64,000 nucleotides of DNA, taken from positions 248,001-312,000 of the forward strand of contig NZ_JAPPRC010000005.1 of NCBI RefSeq assembly GCF_026672425.1. Reading direction: 5' to 3'. Both the position numbers and the translations under genes were made by a program. The notes beneath the pieces were generated by a model. That model worked only from the letters and a program-made list of their open reading frames with translations, did no database searches and had not been told where the DNA came from. Positions 45,420 through 54,408 of the stretch are shown here, one piece after another. How positions within the stretch are numbered: the stretch's first letter is position 1; every line of letters begins with the position of its first letter. Origin of the DNA: Pannonibacter sp. SL95. GTDB lineage: Bacteria; Pseudomonadota; Alphaproteobacteria; Rhizobiales; Stappiaceae.

Positions 45420-48137
45420 ATGGCTACCGCCGATACCATCAAGCAGTACTTTGTAAACATCCTGCAGCGCGACCCGACCGCCGCTGAGACCTCTTACTGG
45501 GTTGCGACGGTTGACTCCGGCGCCCTGACCACGACCCAGGCCCGCGACGCCATCGCTGCCAGCGGTGAGTCGGTGACCTACGTCGACCAGATCATCCGCA
45601 TCTACCAGGCTGCTTTCGGCCGCGTTCCGGACACCACCGGCATCAACGGCTGGACCGACCAGCTGCGCGCTGACGCCACTGCCCTGTCCAAGGTTGCTGC
45701 CGGCTTCGTCAACTCGACCGAGTGGAAGAACCGTTACGGCGACAACACCGTCAACGACGCCGTTCTGCAGGCTCTGTACCAGAACGTTCTGGGCCGCACC
45801 GGTTCCGCAGCTGAAATCGCTGCCTGGAAGGCCACTGGCCAGTCCATGACCCAGATCCTGATCGGCTTCTCCAACTCGGCCGAATTCCAGGCAAGCTCTG
45901 CTGCTGGCGTGATGGCTCTCAAGCGCGCAGCTGGTGACGTCACCACTGCCAACCTGGCAACCGTGTTCAACGGCACCAGCCCGCTTGGCGTTGACTACGG
46001 CAGCACCAACTACACGCTGACCACCGGCGTTGACACCATCACCGGCGGCAATGGCACCGACAAGATCAACGGTATCCTGGATGCGGCGACACCGGCGAAC
46101 ACGACCTTTAACCCGCTTGACACCATCGACGGCGGTGCTGGCAACGACACGATCGCACTGACCAACTCCACCGCTGCTGGCGCGACGACTTTGTCGGCTG
46201 CGACCGTCAAGAACGTCGAGAACCTGTCGATCCGCAGCGGTAGCTCCGGTGCGCTGACCGCCGATGTTCAGACCTGGTCGGGTCTTGAGAACATCACGGT
46301 TGAACAGGCCGTTACCGCGAACGTCGACATCGACACCAAGGGCAACGTCAAGTCCGTGACCGTCTCCAAGGGCGCGGCTATCGCCATTGACGACAACGCT
46401 GCTGCTGGCGCCGACAAGCTCGCTACCGTGTCGCTCGACGGCAGCACTGGTGCAGCCACGATCACGTCTGATGCGCTGGCCAAGCTGACCGTTGCAAACT
46501 CTGCCCAGAACGTGACCGTGACGGCTGCTGCCGGCACCCGCGCTCTGGACCTGACCCTGAACAACGTCACCGGCGGCGTCATCGCTGACGCAACCGCGAC
46601 GTCGGTTAAGGTCACTGCTTCGGGCGCTGCTTCGACTGGTGGTACGCTGACCGCCAACGCAGCAACCAAGATCGACTTCGCTGGCGACAAGACCGTCTCG
46701 ACCGCTCTTGGCGCTCAGGCTGCTAACCTCGTCATCACCAGCACCAACACCGCTGGCACGACGATCATCACCGCCCTGAACACCGACGTCACTTTCACCG
46801 GTGGCGACGGCAAGGACTCGGTCTCCATCGGTGCAACCACCAAGGCGATCGACATGGGCAAGGGTGACGACACCGTCGCCATCAGCTCGGCTACCCTCGG
46901 CTCTGGCGGCTCCGTCACCGGCGGCGAAGGCACCGACACCGTTTCGCTGTCTGCTGCTAACGCCTACACGGCTTCTGCAACGACCACCTTCGCTGGTGTC
47001 GTCAAGGGCTTCGAAACCCTGCAGTTCGCCGCAACCGGTGGTGCTGCTGGCACGATCGACCTGACCAAGCTCAACAACGCTGGCAACAATGCAATTACCA
47101 AGGTTATTGCAGGCGCAGTTGATGATGCCGTGACCATCTCCGGTCTGGCTTCGGGCAACACCGTTGAGTTCAAGGCGGCCAACACCGCTGCGACCACCGC
47201 GACCGTGACCAACGCTGTGACCGGCACCGCTGACGTGCTGAACATCGGCATCACCAACGTGGCTGGCATCAACATCAACACGGTTGTCGCTGCCGACATC
47301 GAGACGGTTAACTTCCTGACCGACGACACTGCGACCACCCCGACGGGCATCCAGCACACCGCCGCGCTGACCGCGACCGCAGCAAAGACCATCACCGTCA
47401 CCGGTGACGCCGGTCTGAACCTCGGCACGATCGCTGGCAACACTGTCCTGACCTCGTTCGACGCTTCCGGCGTGACCAAGGGTGCAGTGTCTGTGACGAC
47501 CGCGGCTCTGGCCAACGCTGCCACCCTCAAGGGCGGTGCAGGCAACGACACGATCAACGCCTCGGCTGCAACCAAGGCTGTGACGATCGAGTCCGGCGCT
47601 GGCGACGACACCGTGACCGGTTCGGCGACCGAAACCAACACGATCACCACGGGTGATGGCAACGACACCATCACCGGCGGTGCCAAGGCTGACACCATCA
47701 ACGCTGGTGCCGGCAACGACACCATCACCTCGGGCAAGGGCCTCGACATCATCGACGTCGGCGCTGGCGATGACACCTTCGTTGTCACCGGTAACGACAA
47801 CGGCAACACCTATGCCTCGCTGACCGGCATGGGCAAGGGCGACAAGCTGGACTTCGCTGACAAGGGCACCTCGACCTTCACGACTGCGAAGATCACCCTG
47901 GCTGACACCGCCCTGTTCGCGGACTACCTGAACGCAGCAGCTGCTGGTGATGGTTCCACGAACGGCATCCTGTCGTGGTTCCAGTTCGGTGGTAACACCT
48001 ACGTTGTTCAGGACGTTAGCGCAGCTAACACCTTCCAGAACGGCGCAGCTCTGGACCAGGTCGTCAAGCTGGTTGGTCTCGTTGACCTCAGCACCGCGAC
48101 CGTTGCTGGTGCAACCGCAGTCCTGACCCTCGGCTAA
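45420..48137 (+). CDS. Probable main S-layer protein (RsaA-like with DUF4214-type N-terminus), paralogue 2
   Basis: 905 residues, acidic and rich in A/T/N/D/G, cysteine-free by eye, no Sec signal. N-terminal region (residues 1-175): MATADTIKQYFVNILQRDPT, IIRIYQAAFGRVPDTTGING, LQALYQNVLGRTGSAAEIAA and ILIGFSNSAEFQ. The middle holds FTGGDGKDSVSIGATTKAID and SATLGSGGSVTGGEGTDTV, which strongly resemble the corresponding RsaA segments. RTX repeats lie at about 700-795 (LKGGAGNDTINAS, ITTGDGNDTITGG, INAGAGNDTITSG). The C-terminus WFQFGGNTYVVQDVS to TAVLTLG is near-identical in plan to RsaA's secretion signal. Its codons differ from both large paralogues (many GCT, GGT, GTT with AAC, ATC, CTG), a sign of very high expression. 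Strong leader and terminator. Probably the surface lattice subunit. Confidence 0.88.
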   Translation: MATADTIKQYFVNILQRDPTAAETSYWVATVDSGALTTTQARDAIAASGESVTYVDQIIRIYQAAFGRVPDTTGINGWTDQLRADATALSKVAAGFVNSTEWKNRYGDNTVNDAVLQALYQNVLGRTGSAAEIAAWKATGQSMTQILIGFSNSAEFQASSAAGVMALKRAAGDVTTANLATVFNGTSPLGVDYGSTNYTLTTGVDTITGGNGTDKINGILDAATPANTTFNPLDTIDGGAGNDTIALTNSTAAGATTLSAATVKNVENLSIRSGSSGALTADVQTWSGLENITVEQAVTANVDIDTKGNVKSVTVSKGAAIAIDDNAAAGADKLATVSLDGSTGAATITSDALAKLTVANSAQNVTVTAAAGTRALDLTLNNVTGGVIADATATSVKVTASGAASTGGTLTANAATKIDFAGDKTVSTALGAQAANLVITSTNTAGTTIITALNTDVTFTGGDGKDSVSIGATTKAIDMGKGDDTVAISSATLGSGGSVTGGEGTDTVSLSAANAYTASATTTFAGVVKGFETLQFAATGGAAGTIDLTKLNNAGNNAITKVIAGAVDDAVTISGLASGNTVEFKAANTAATTATVTNAVTGTADVLNIGITNVAGININTVVAADIETVNFLTDDTATTPTGIQHTAALTATAAKTITVTGDAGLNLGTIAGNTVLTSFDASGVTKGAVSVTTAALANAATLKGGAGNDTINASAATKAVTIESGAGDDTVTGSATETNTITTGDGNDTITGGAKADTINAGAGNDTITSGKGLDIIDVGAGDDTFVVTGNDNGNTYASLTGMGKGDKLDFADKGTSTFTTAKITLADTALFADYLNAAAAGDGSTNGILSWFQFGGNTYVVQDVSAANTFQNGAALDQVVKLVGLVDLSTATVAGATAVLTLG

Positions 48138-48181
48138 TCCCGAAGGTCCGGGGATCCCTCCCCGGTCAAGGAAAATCGAAG

Positions 48182-48215
48182 CCCCGGCGTGGAAACACGC
48201 CGGGGTTTTTCTTTG
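48182..48215 (+). terminator. Terminator after the main S-layer gene
   Basis: A perfect 10-bp stem CCCCGGCGTG / CACGCCGGGG with a GAAA tetraloop is followed by TTTTTCTTT. A second small hairpin (CCGGGG...CCCCGG, 48148-48165) precedes it, giving a double structure at the mRNA end. Confidence 0.92.
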
Positions 48216-48377
48216 TGCCGGATTTGCGATGAGGGCCTGCACTGTGGCCCGCTGGCAACATTGTACAATCAGGAGGGGGTGCACCCCGGATAACGTCTTG
48301 AAGCTGCAATCTCCGCGCTTTAGTCGATGGCAGACAGCGGCCAACGCCTCACGGTTGCACGGGGAGCACCTTCGACA
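48216..48377 (+). other. Gap before short S-layer paralogue
   Basis: About 160 bases after the terminator, so the short paralogue needs its own promoter. GGGGAG lies about 11 nt before ATG 48378. No boxes assigned. Confidence 0.35.
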
Positions 48378-49295
48378 ATGACGACGTCTGACTTGATGAA
48401 GCAGTATTTCAACAACATCCTGCAGCGGAGCCCGACCACCTCCGAACTGGGCTACTGGAGCATGATCATCGACACCGGAGCCCTGACCAAGCTCCAGGCT
48501 GTCCAGGCCCTGGCCAGTGGCTCCGAGGCGATGAACTATGGCGCGCAGATCATCCGCATCTATCAGGCTGCCTTCGGCCGGGTGCCCGACACGGTTGGCA
48601 TGAAGGGCTGGACGACAATGCTGCGGGAGGACCCGTCGGCGCTGTTCAAGATCGCGGGCGGCTTTGTCAATTCGCTGGAATGGAAGACCCGTTACGGCGA
48701 CAGCAGCGTCAGCGATACGGTGCTTCAGGCACTCTACGTCAACGTCCTCGGCCGATCGGCCTCCCAGAAGGAAATCACGGACTGGAAAGCCACCGGCCAG
48801 TCGATGGGTCAGATCCTCGTCGGCTTTTCAAACTCGGAGGAGTTCACGCTCAACTCGCAGAAAGGCGTCATCAAGCTTCTGGAGGCGGCCGGTGGCGTTT
48901 CAAGCGACAGTCTGAGCACGGTCTTCGACGGCAAGAGCAAGCTGCTCGTTGTCCATGGCACGAAATGGCCCATGCTGGACCACGCCGCTGACGCAATGGA
49001 CAGCGGCGACGGTACGAACGATGCGACCGACACAGCTGCGGCTGCGAGCCCAGATGCAGAACAAGGTCCGGCACCCGTCTCGAAGGACGCGTCTTCTCTG
49101 GCGTCATCTCTGGCGGCTGTCGTTGCTGCGCACACCAATCCGGAGCCGGCAGGCATTATCGACTTCGAGGGCGTCCTGCGTGCCGCTGCAAGTCGGGATC
49201 CGGTGATGGTTGCCGAGGATGCGTTGCGCGGCGGCACGGCCTGGCATCCGGCGGCTGAGACCATCCCGCTGATCGGCATCGCCGACCCGGCCTGA
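48378..49295 (+). CDS. Short S-layer paralogue with DUF4214-type N-terminus only
   Basis: 305 residues. The first 190 match the N-terminal region of the large paralogues: MTTSDLMKQYFNNILQRSPT, IIRIYQAAFGRVPDTVGMKG, LQALYVNVLGRSASQKEITD and ILVGFSNSEEFTLNSQKGVI. After that the protein departs: no RsaA-like beta region, no RTX repeats and no C-terminal WFQFGG secretion signal. The tail (about residues 205-305) is low in hydrophobicity with a D/A-rich stretch and a serine/alanine part (SKDASSLASSLAAVVAAHT). ATG 48378 aligns with the paralogue starts; an in-frame start at 48327 would add 17 unrelated residues. It could be a cell-side anchor, a lattice-edge protein, a cytoplasmic partner that keeps S-layer protein unfolded, or a decayed paralogue. 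The reading frame is clean, which argues against decay. Confidence 0.8.
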   Translation: MTTSDLMKQYFNNILQRSPTTSELGYWSMIIDTGALTKLQAVQALASGSEAMNYGAQIIRIYQAAFGRVPDTVGMKGWTTMLREDPSALFKIAGGFVNSLEWKTRYGDSSVSDTVLQALYVNVLGRSASQKEITDWKATGQSMGQILVGFSNSEEFTLNSQKGVIKLLEAAGGVSSDSLSTVFDGKSKLLVVHGTKWPMLDHAADAMDSGDGTNDATDTAAAASPDAEQGPAPVSKDASSLASSLAAVVAAHTNPEPAGIIDFEGVLRAAASRDPVMVAEDALRGGTAWHPAAETIPLIGIADPA

Positions 49296-49740
49296 CCGGA
49301 ACCCTGTGGCCTGGCGGCGAGCTGATTGCTCAATGCCCGGTTTGGCGATGCGGAAACGCATCGCCGCCCCCTTGCGAACGCGTCTTACCGGGCCCGCGGC
49401 ACGACTGTCCGCGCCTTGATCAACCAACGTTTATTTTCTGTTGATGGGGTGACTTGGCCGCGAAGTGCACCGGTCAGCGTCGACTGATTGTCGGCGGCAC
49501 TGCGAAAGCTGGCATACCTTATTGACTCCGCTGGGGAAGGTAATGCAATTCCTTCCCCGCATGAGCTGCGTAGGCCTATCAGGTCCAACACGCCCCGAAG
49601 AGCAGGTGCCCAGACAAACAAACAGCACTTGCCTCGACACAAATAAGTCAGGATTTCAGACACATATTCACCTTGCCATGGTGTGCCCGCGCCCGCTATG
49701 GAAACGATCTCAGTATGGTAAACTTGATTAGCGGGTACCA
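49296..49740. other. Intergenic region before S-layer-like gene 3
   Basis: 445 bases with no gene. The half nearer the gene is AT-richer (about 49620-49735) and may hold a promoter. No strong ribosome site precedes ATG 49741, so this paralogue may be weakly translated. Confidence 0.4.
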
Positions 49741-52452
49741 ATGGCGCCGACGGAAGTGATCACCCAGTATTTCGTCAACATCCTGCAGCGCCGGCCGTCC
49801 TCGGGCGAGCTGACACATTGGTCGGCCGTTGTCTCGTCCGGCCAGATGTCGCTGCTGCAGGTGCGTGACACGATTGCGGCGAGCCCCGAGGCGACGACCT
49901 TCGTCGACCAGATCATCCGTATCTACCAGGCCGCCTTCGGCCGCGCGCCCGATCCGGTCGGTCTCAACGGCTGGACCAACCTGCTGCGCGAGGATCCGAC
50001 GGCGCTCTCGAAGGTGGCGCTCGGCTTCGTCAACTCGACCGAATGGATGAACCGTCACGGCAACAACAAGGTGAGCGACGCGGTGCTGCAGTCGCTCTAC
50101 CAGAATGTCCTTGGCCGCATCCCCTCGCAGGGCGAGATCGACGCCTGGAAGGCGACCGGCCAGCCGATGACGCAGATCCTGATCGGCTTCTCCAACTCGG
50201 CCGAGTTCCAGAAGACGTCTGCCCCGCGCGTCACCGAGATCAAGCAGGCCGTCGCGGACACGCCGCTGCCGCCCGCGCCGGTGGAGACGCCGAAGACCCC
50301 GGAGCCGACGCCGGTACAGGACCAGCCGGTCACCTACACCCTGACGACAGGGGCCGATGCCATTGCCGGCGGCAACGCCGCCGACACCGTCAACGGCATT
50401 GCTGACGGCACCATCAACCAGACCTTCAGCGACGTTGACAGCATCGATGGTGGCGCTGGCACTGACACGTTCAGGCTGGCCAACACCTTGGGCACAATGA
50501 CCCTGTCGACGGTCGCTGCGGTCAAGAACGTCGAGACGCTGGAGCTGGAGTCCAGCCAGAACGCGGTGACCGCAGACGTCCGCAACTGGACCGGCCTGCA
50601 GACGGTCAAGCTCACCCAGAGCGGGACCAAGGCGGCGATTGCCGTCGACACGGGTGGCAATGTCGCTGCCCTCACCGTCACGGGCGGCACCTGGGTTTTG
50701 ATCAACGACCGCGCCGCCGCCGGCGGCGACAAGCTCAGCTCCGTCAGCCTTGACGGCTACAGCTCCGCCTCGACGATCCAGTCCGACGCGCTGACGACCC
50801 TGACGCTGGCGAACTCGAACCAGAACGTCACCGTCACCGCAGCCGCCGGCACCCGGACCCTGGACATCAGGCTCGACAACATGAAGGGCGGCACGATCAC
50901 CGACAGCACGGCGACTGCCATCAGCGTGACGACGACCGGTTCGGCATCCTCCGGTGTTACCGTGAACGGCAGCAGCTACACCTCCCTGACGCTGGCCGGC
51001 GACAAGACCCTCGCGCTATCATTTGCGGGCCTTGCGACAAACGGAACCATCACATCGACCAACACGGCTGGCGTGAACGTGTCGACGGCGCTTGGAAACG
51101 GCGTGGCCTTTGCCGGCGGAAGCGGCGCAGACACTGTCAGAGCCTGGGCCACGGAGACCACCGTGACGCTGGGCGCGGGTGACGACCGGCTGATACTGAA
51201 CGTATCCGCGCTCGGTGCCGGCGGCTCGATCGACGCAGGAGCGGGAAAAGACACGCTGGTCATCGGCGCCGACAACATCATCTCGGCCACCAGCGGCACG
51301 ACCTTTGCCAGCGTGGTCAAGAACTTCGAGGTGCTCGAGTTCGCCGGCTTGTCCAGCGCAGCAGGCACGATCAGTCTCAGCAACCTGAACTCGGGTGGTG
51401 CCAATGCCGTCACCGAGATCCTCGTCACCGGCTCGATCACCAAAGCCCTGACGGTCAACGCCGATCCGAACGGCCTGACCCGGTTCACGACCACGAACAC
51501 CATCGGTAATAACGTTAACCTCAACGGTGTTGCGTCGGGCGCCACGCTCGAGCACCGCACCAGCAACTCCTCACCAACCACCGTCAACATGACGGATGCC
51601 GCCACCAACACGACAGACGTGCTGAATGTGCTGATCACGAGCAGCGGTGCCCGCGGTATCGACCGGGTCAATGCGCAAGACGTCGAGACGATCAATTTCC
51701 TGACCGACAACACATCCGCCACGCCGTCCGCCATCCAGCACACCGCAAAGCTGACTGCGGATGCAGCCAGGACGGTGACCGTCAGCGGCGATGCCGGCTT
51801 GAACCTGAGCTCTTTCACCGGCACGGCACTGACCTCATTCGATGCCTCCGGCGTGACCCTTGGCAACGTCAGCTGGACGACCGGAGCCCTGACCACCGCA
51901 GCCACGATCAAGGGGGGCGCCGGCAATAATACGTTTAATGCGGCAGCGGCAACCGCTTCGGTCACGATAGAGACTGCTGCAGGCAACGACACGATCACTG
52001 GTAGCGCGAAGGCAGACACGATTAATGCCGGCGCAGGGAATGACACCATCACCCCCGGTCTCGGGGCCGACACCATCGACGTCGGCACGGGCACCGATAC
52101 GGTCATCCTGACGGCCGCAAACACGAACGGAACGATCTTCTCCTCGATCACCGGCATGAACGCAGGTGACAAGATCCAGTTCATATCCGGAACGGCGTCC
52201 TTCCAGACGGCGGCGATCACGGCAGGCGGCGCGCCCACCTATGCGGACCTGCTCGATGCGGCCACCAATGGGGCAGCCAACCGGGTGGTCTGGTTCCAGT
52301 TCGGCGGCGACACCTATCTCGTCCAGGACCGCAGCGCCAACACCACCTTCACCGACGGCACCGATGGCGTCGTCAAGCTGGTGGGTCTCTACGACCTCTC
52401 CACGGCCACGATCAGCGGCACGAGCATCAATCTGCTGACGCTCGGGGCGTGA
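49741..52452 (+). CDS. RsaA-like S-layer protein with DUF4214-type N-terminus, paralogue 3
   Basis: 903 residues with the same plan as the main protein. N-terminal region: MAPTEVITQYFVNILQRRPS, IIRIYQAAFGRAPDPVGLNG, LQSLYQNVLGRIPSQGEIDA and ILIGFSNSAEFQ. A proline-rich hinge at about residues 176-200 (PLPPAPVETPKTPEPTPVQ) is found only in this member. The RsaA-like region has VAFAGGSGADTVRAWATETT. RTX-type repeats lie at about 723-797 (IKGGAGNNTFNAA, INAGAGNDTITPG, IDVGTGTDTVILT). The C-terminal signal is WFQFGGDTYLVQDRSA to INLLTLGA. Codons are ordinary GC-ending, so it is probably a minor or conditionally expressed subunit. Confidence 0.87.
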   Translation: MAPTEVITQYFVNILQRRPSSGELTHWSAVVSSGQMSLLQVRDTIAASPEATTFVDQIIRIYQAAFGRAPDPVGLNGWTNLLREDPTALSKVALGFVNSTEWMNRHGNNKVSDAVLQSLYQNVLGRIPSQGEIDAWKATGQPMTQILIGFSNSAEFQKTSAPRVTEIKQAVADTPLPPAPVETPKTPEPTPVQDQPVTYTLTTGADAIAGGNAADTVNGIADGTINQTFSDVDSIDGGAGTDTFRLANTLGTMTLSTVAAVKNVETLELESSQNAVTADVRNWTGLQTVKLTQSGTKAAIAVDTGGNVAALTVTGGTWVLINDRAAAGGDKLSSVSLDGYSSASTIQSDALTTLTLANSNQNVTVTAAAGTRTLDIRLDNMKGGTITDSTATAISVTTTGSASSGVTVNGSSYTSLTLAGDKTLALSFAGLATNGTITSTNTAGVNVSTALGNGVAFAGGSGADTVRAWATETTVTLGAGDDRLILNVSALGAGGSIDAGAGKDTLVIGADNIISATSGTTFASVVKNFEVLEFAGLSSAAGTISLSNLNSGGANAVTEILVTGSITKALTVNADPNGLTRFTTTNTIGNNVNLNGVASGATLEHRTSNSSPTTVNMTDAATNTTDVLNVLITSSGARGIDRVNAQDVETINFLTDNTSATPSAIQHTAKLTADAARTVTVSGDAGLNLSSFTGTALTSFDASGVTLGNVSWTTGALTTAATIKGGAGNNTFNAAAATASVTIETAAGNDTITGSAKADTINAGAGNDTITPGLGADTIDVGTGTDTVILTAANTNGTIFSSITGMNAGDKIQFISGTASFQTAAITAGGAPTYADLLDAATNGAANRVVWFQFGGDTYLVQDRSANTTFTDGTDGVVKLVGLYDLSTATISGTSINLLTLGA

Positions 52453-52622
52453 TCAGGATCCTTGCCTGCTGCCCAGGCGCAGGGCGGTTCCAGCTCGGCA
52501 CGTCACCTGGAACCGAATGCGCAGGCGTTTAAACCGGCTGCCTGATTGGGCCAAATGAGAGGACACAGTATTTCAAGGACACTTGCCGTTCGGGCAGGAG
52601 GATCAGCACAGGCGGACGCTCA

Positions 52623-54272
52623 ATGACGGACCGAAGCGAGCCCATGTCGTCGTTGCGGACCTCCCTGCCCCTTCAGCCGCTTGATCAGGTTGATACGTTG
52701 CAAGCGGAGTTGACGGAGACGCATCTTCTGCCTGTACTCGGTCATCTGATGGCTTTCTTCCTTGCGGTCCGCGCAAAGGTTGACGGTCCTCTGCAAGCCG
52801 CACAGCCAGTGTCCAATGGCAAGATCTATCCTCTCGGTCAGTGCCTTGAAATCACCCAAGCGGCCGAGAGACTTCTGCTGGCTCCTGACAAGCTCCGTCT
52901 GAGCGGCGAGGCTGCACTCGGGCTTGCGGCCTTTCGGGCATTTCGCTCGGCCGGCGGCAAGATCCGGCAAGTCTGGGGCGATCTGCGCGGCACGTTTTTC
53001 CAGAACGCCTTCCAGATCGGCACGCTGTATGTCGATGTCTCCAATGATACCGTCACATTGACCAAGCCGAAGGTCGAGATTTTGCCCTTCGCGGCGGCGA
53101 ATTTCCGGGCCATCGAGGACTTTCGCCATTTTGCGCAGATTGCCCGGCGCTACTGGAAGCACAGCGTCTTTCCGAACCATGTCTTGCCGGAACTGGCCCC
53201 CTTTTGCCCCCTGATCCATGTCTCAACCGGCGGCATCGTCATGTTCAGGGATCCGACCCGTTACATGATCAGTCTCTCCTGCAAAGACCAGTTTTCTGCC
53301 AGCGAAGACGTTCTCTCTGATCAGGCCATTCGCGCAGACCTGTTCGAGCATGTCTGCGCACTCCTGCGCAGCCGGCAGACGAAACTTCCAGCCTCCCCGG
53401 AGGCCGGGCGCAGGGCTGCGCTGCAGGTTTGCCGGGAGGGACGCGACAAGCGATGGCATCTTTCGCGCAAACACCAGGAAAGTGCAGCCAATCAGGTGCA
53501 CATGTTCAATCGTCAGCTCCTTGGACGGGGGCAGACCAGGCCATTTGCCCCCGCACGGGACGTCACCGACGGATTGGTTGTTCCTCTCGAGCCGGATGGA
53601 TCGGCCTGGTCCGGCATCCGGCAGTGGCGCCGCCTGTCGCCCGCCGATCACGCCGGGCTGCGCTGGCAGTCGCTTGCCGTCAAACGAGGACTGCGGGCCA
53701 GCCCGCTGGCGCTGTTTGAGGTCGCTGACGCGATCCTCACCGTTCCATTTGCCTTCACACTGGAGGATGGCACCCCGCGCCCGGTGGCCATCCTCGGACT
53801 TGAGCAGCCTCTTCAACACTCGCTGCTGACGCTGCTTCAGCGGCCAGCCTTTGTCCCCGCTGCGGAGACCTACGGCGCTTTTGCTGCGGCACAGGACACC
53901 GGCGGGACCTTTGTTCTGGCGGTGGACGAGGCCAGCAGGGACTGCCAGGTCACCTCGGGCGATCCGCTCTTCAGCGCTGATGGGCAACCATCTTCGGCCC
54001 TCGAAGAAATCAGCGCTGCGGTCGTTCGCCTGGCGCAGGACCGCCCCCACCTTACGCAGGCCGGTGCGGCACTTGGGCGGGCCAACGTGCTGCGGCCAGC
54101 TGCAGAACTATCAGCTTTAGATGCCGAACGGCGTTTGCCTCAGCTCTTCGTCGTTGCGCCTGAGGCACTTGCAGCGTTGCGCCCCGACGTGGTTCAAAAG
54201 CTGCGTGAAACGGATGCCTTTGCCCTGGCGCAATGCCAGATCCTGTCGATGGCGCATCTGGAGCTGGATTGA
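52623..54272 (+). CDS. Two-domain protein: unknown N-terminal domain fused to a SapC-like C-terminal domain
   Basis: 549 residues, no signal peptide, probably cytoplasmic. Residues 1 to about 290 match no family I recognise; notable pieces are FFQNAFQIGTLYVDVSNDTV at about 125 and YWKHSVFPNHVLPELAPF at about 178. The C-terminal 245 residues align by eye with the SapC protein encoded at 56062. LRASPLALFEVADAILTVPF corresponds to its HFPIALLAQGDN part, FVPAAETYGAFAAAQDTGGT to its VPAVYRGYPFHLATMEDG part, and ALAQCQILSMAHLELD to its LAFCQMLSMQHLQTL end. Proteins of the SapC family are known near S-layer export genes (Campylobacter sap locus), but their biochemical role is unsettled. It begins about 170 bp after S-layer paralogue 3. 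Confidence 0.72.
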   Translation: MTDRSEPMSSLRTSLPLQPLDQVDTLQAELTETHLLPVLGHLMAFFLAVRAKVDGPLQAAQPVSNGKIYPLGQCLEITQAAERLLLAPDKLRLSGEAALGLAAFRAFRSAGGKIRQVWGDLRGTFFQNAFQIGTLYVDVSNDTVTLTKPKVEILPFAAANFRAIEDFRHFAQIARRYWKHSVFPNHVLPELAPFCPLIHVSTGGIVMFRDPTRYMISLSCKDQFSASEDVLSDQAIRADLFEHVCALLRSRQTKLPASPEAGRRAALQVCREGRDKRWHLSRKHQESAANQVHMFNRQLLGRGQTRPFAPARDVTDGLVVPLEPDGSAWSGIRQWRRLSPADHAGLRWQSLAVKRGLRASPLALFEVADAILTVPFAFTLEDGTPRPVAILGLEQPLQHSLLTLLQRPAFVPAAETYGAFAAAQDTGGTFVLAVDEASRDCQVTSGDPLFSADGQPSSALEEISAAVVRLAQDRPHLTQAGAALGRANVLRPAAELSALDAERRLPQLFVVAPEALAALRPDVVQKLRETDAFALAQCQILSMAHLELD

Positions 54273-54408
54273 CGAGCGGTTCCGCGACCGTTCCCGTCTG
54301 CCGATTTATTCATCCTGATTATCCCGTTGTTCACGCGAAGGAAATCCTTGCCAGTCGCACGAGCGCCTGATTTGATCCCGCCATCATACCAGATGGGATT
54401 TCAAAGCT

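Noticed and set aside
45375-48344. A 989-codon open frame on the reverse strand across the main S-layer gene
   Set aside because: It is the mirror of a strongly biased coding sequence; the forward protein has RsaA-like and RTX sequence while the reverse product is low-complexity with no recognisable domain.
42134-52452. RTX toxins or haemolysins
   Set aside because: There is no acyltransferase gene and no pore-forming hydrophobic domain; calcium repeats and C-termini match S-layer proteins of the RsaA type better.
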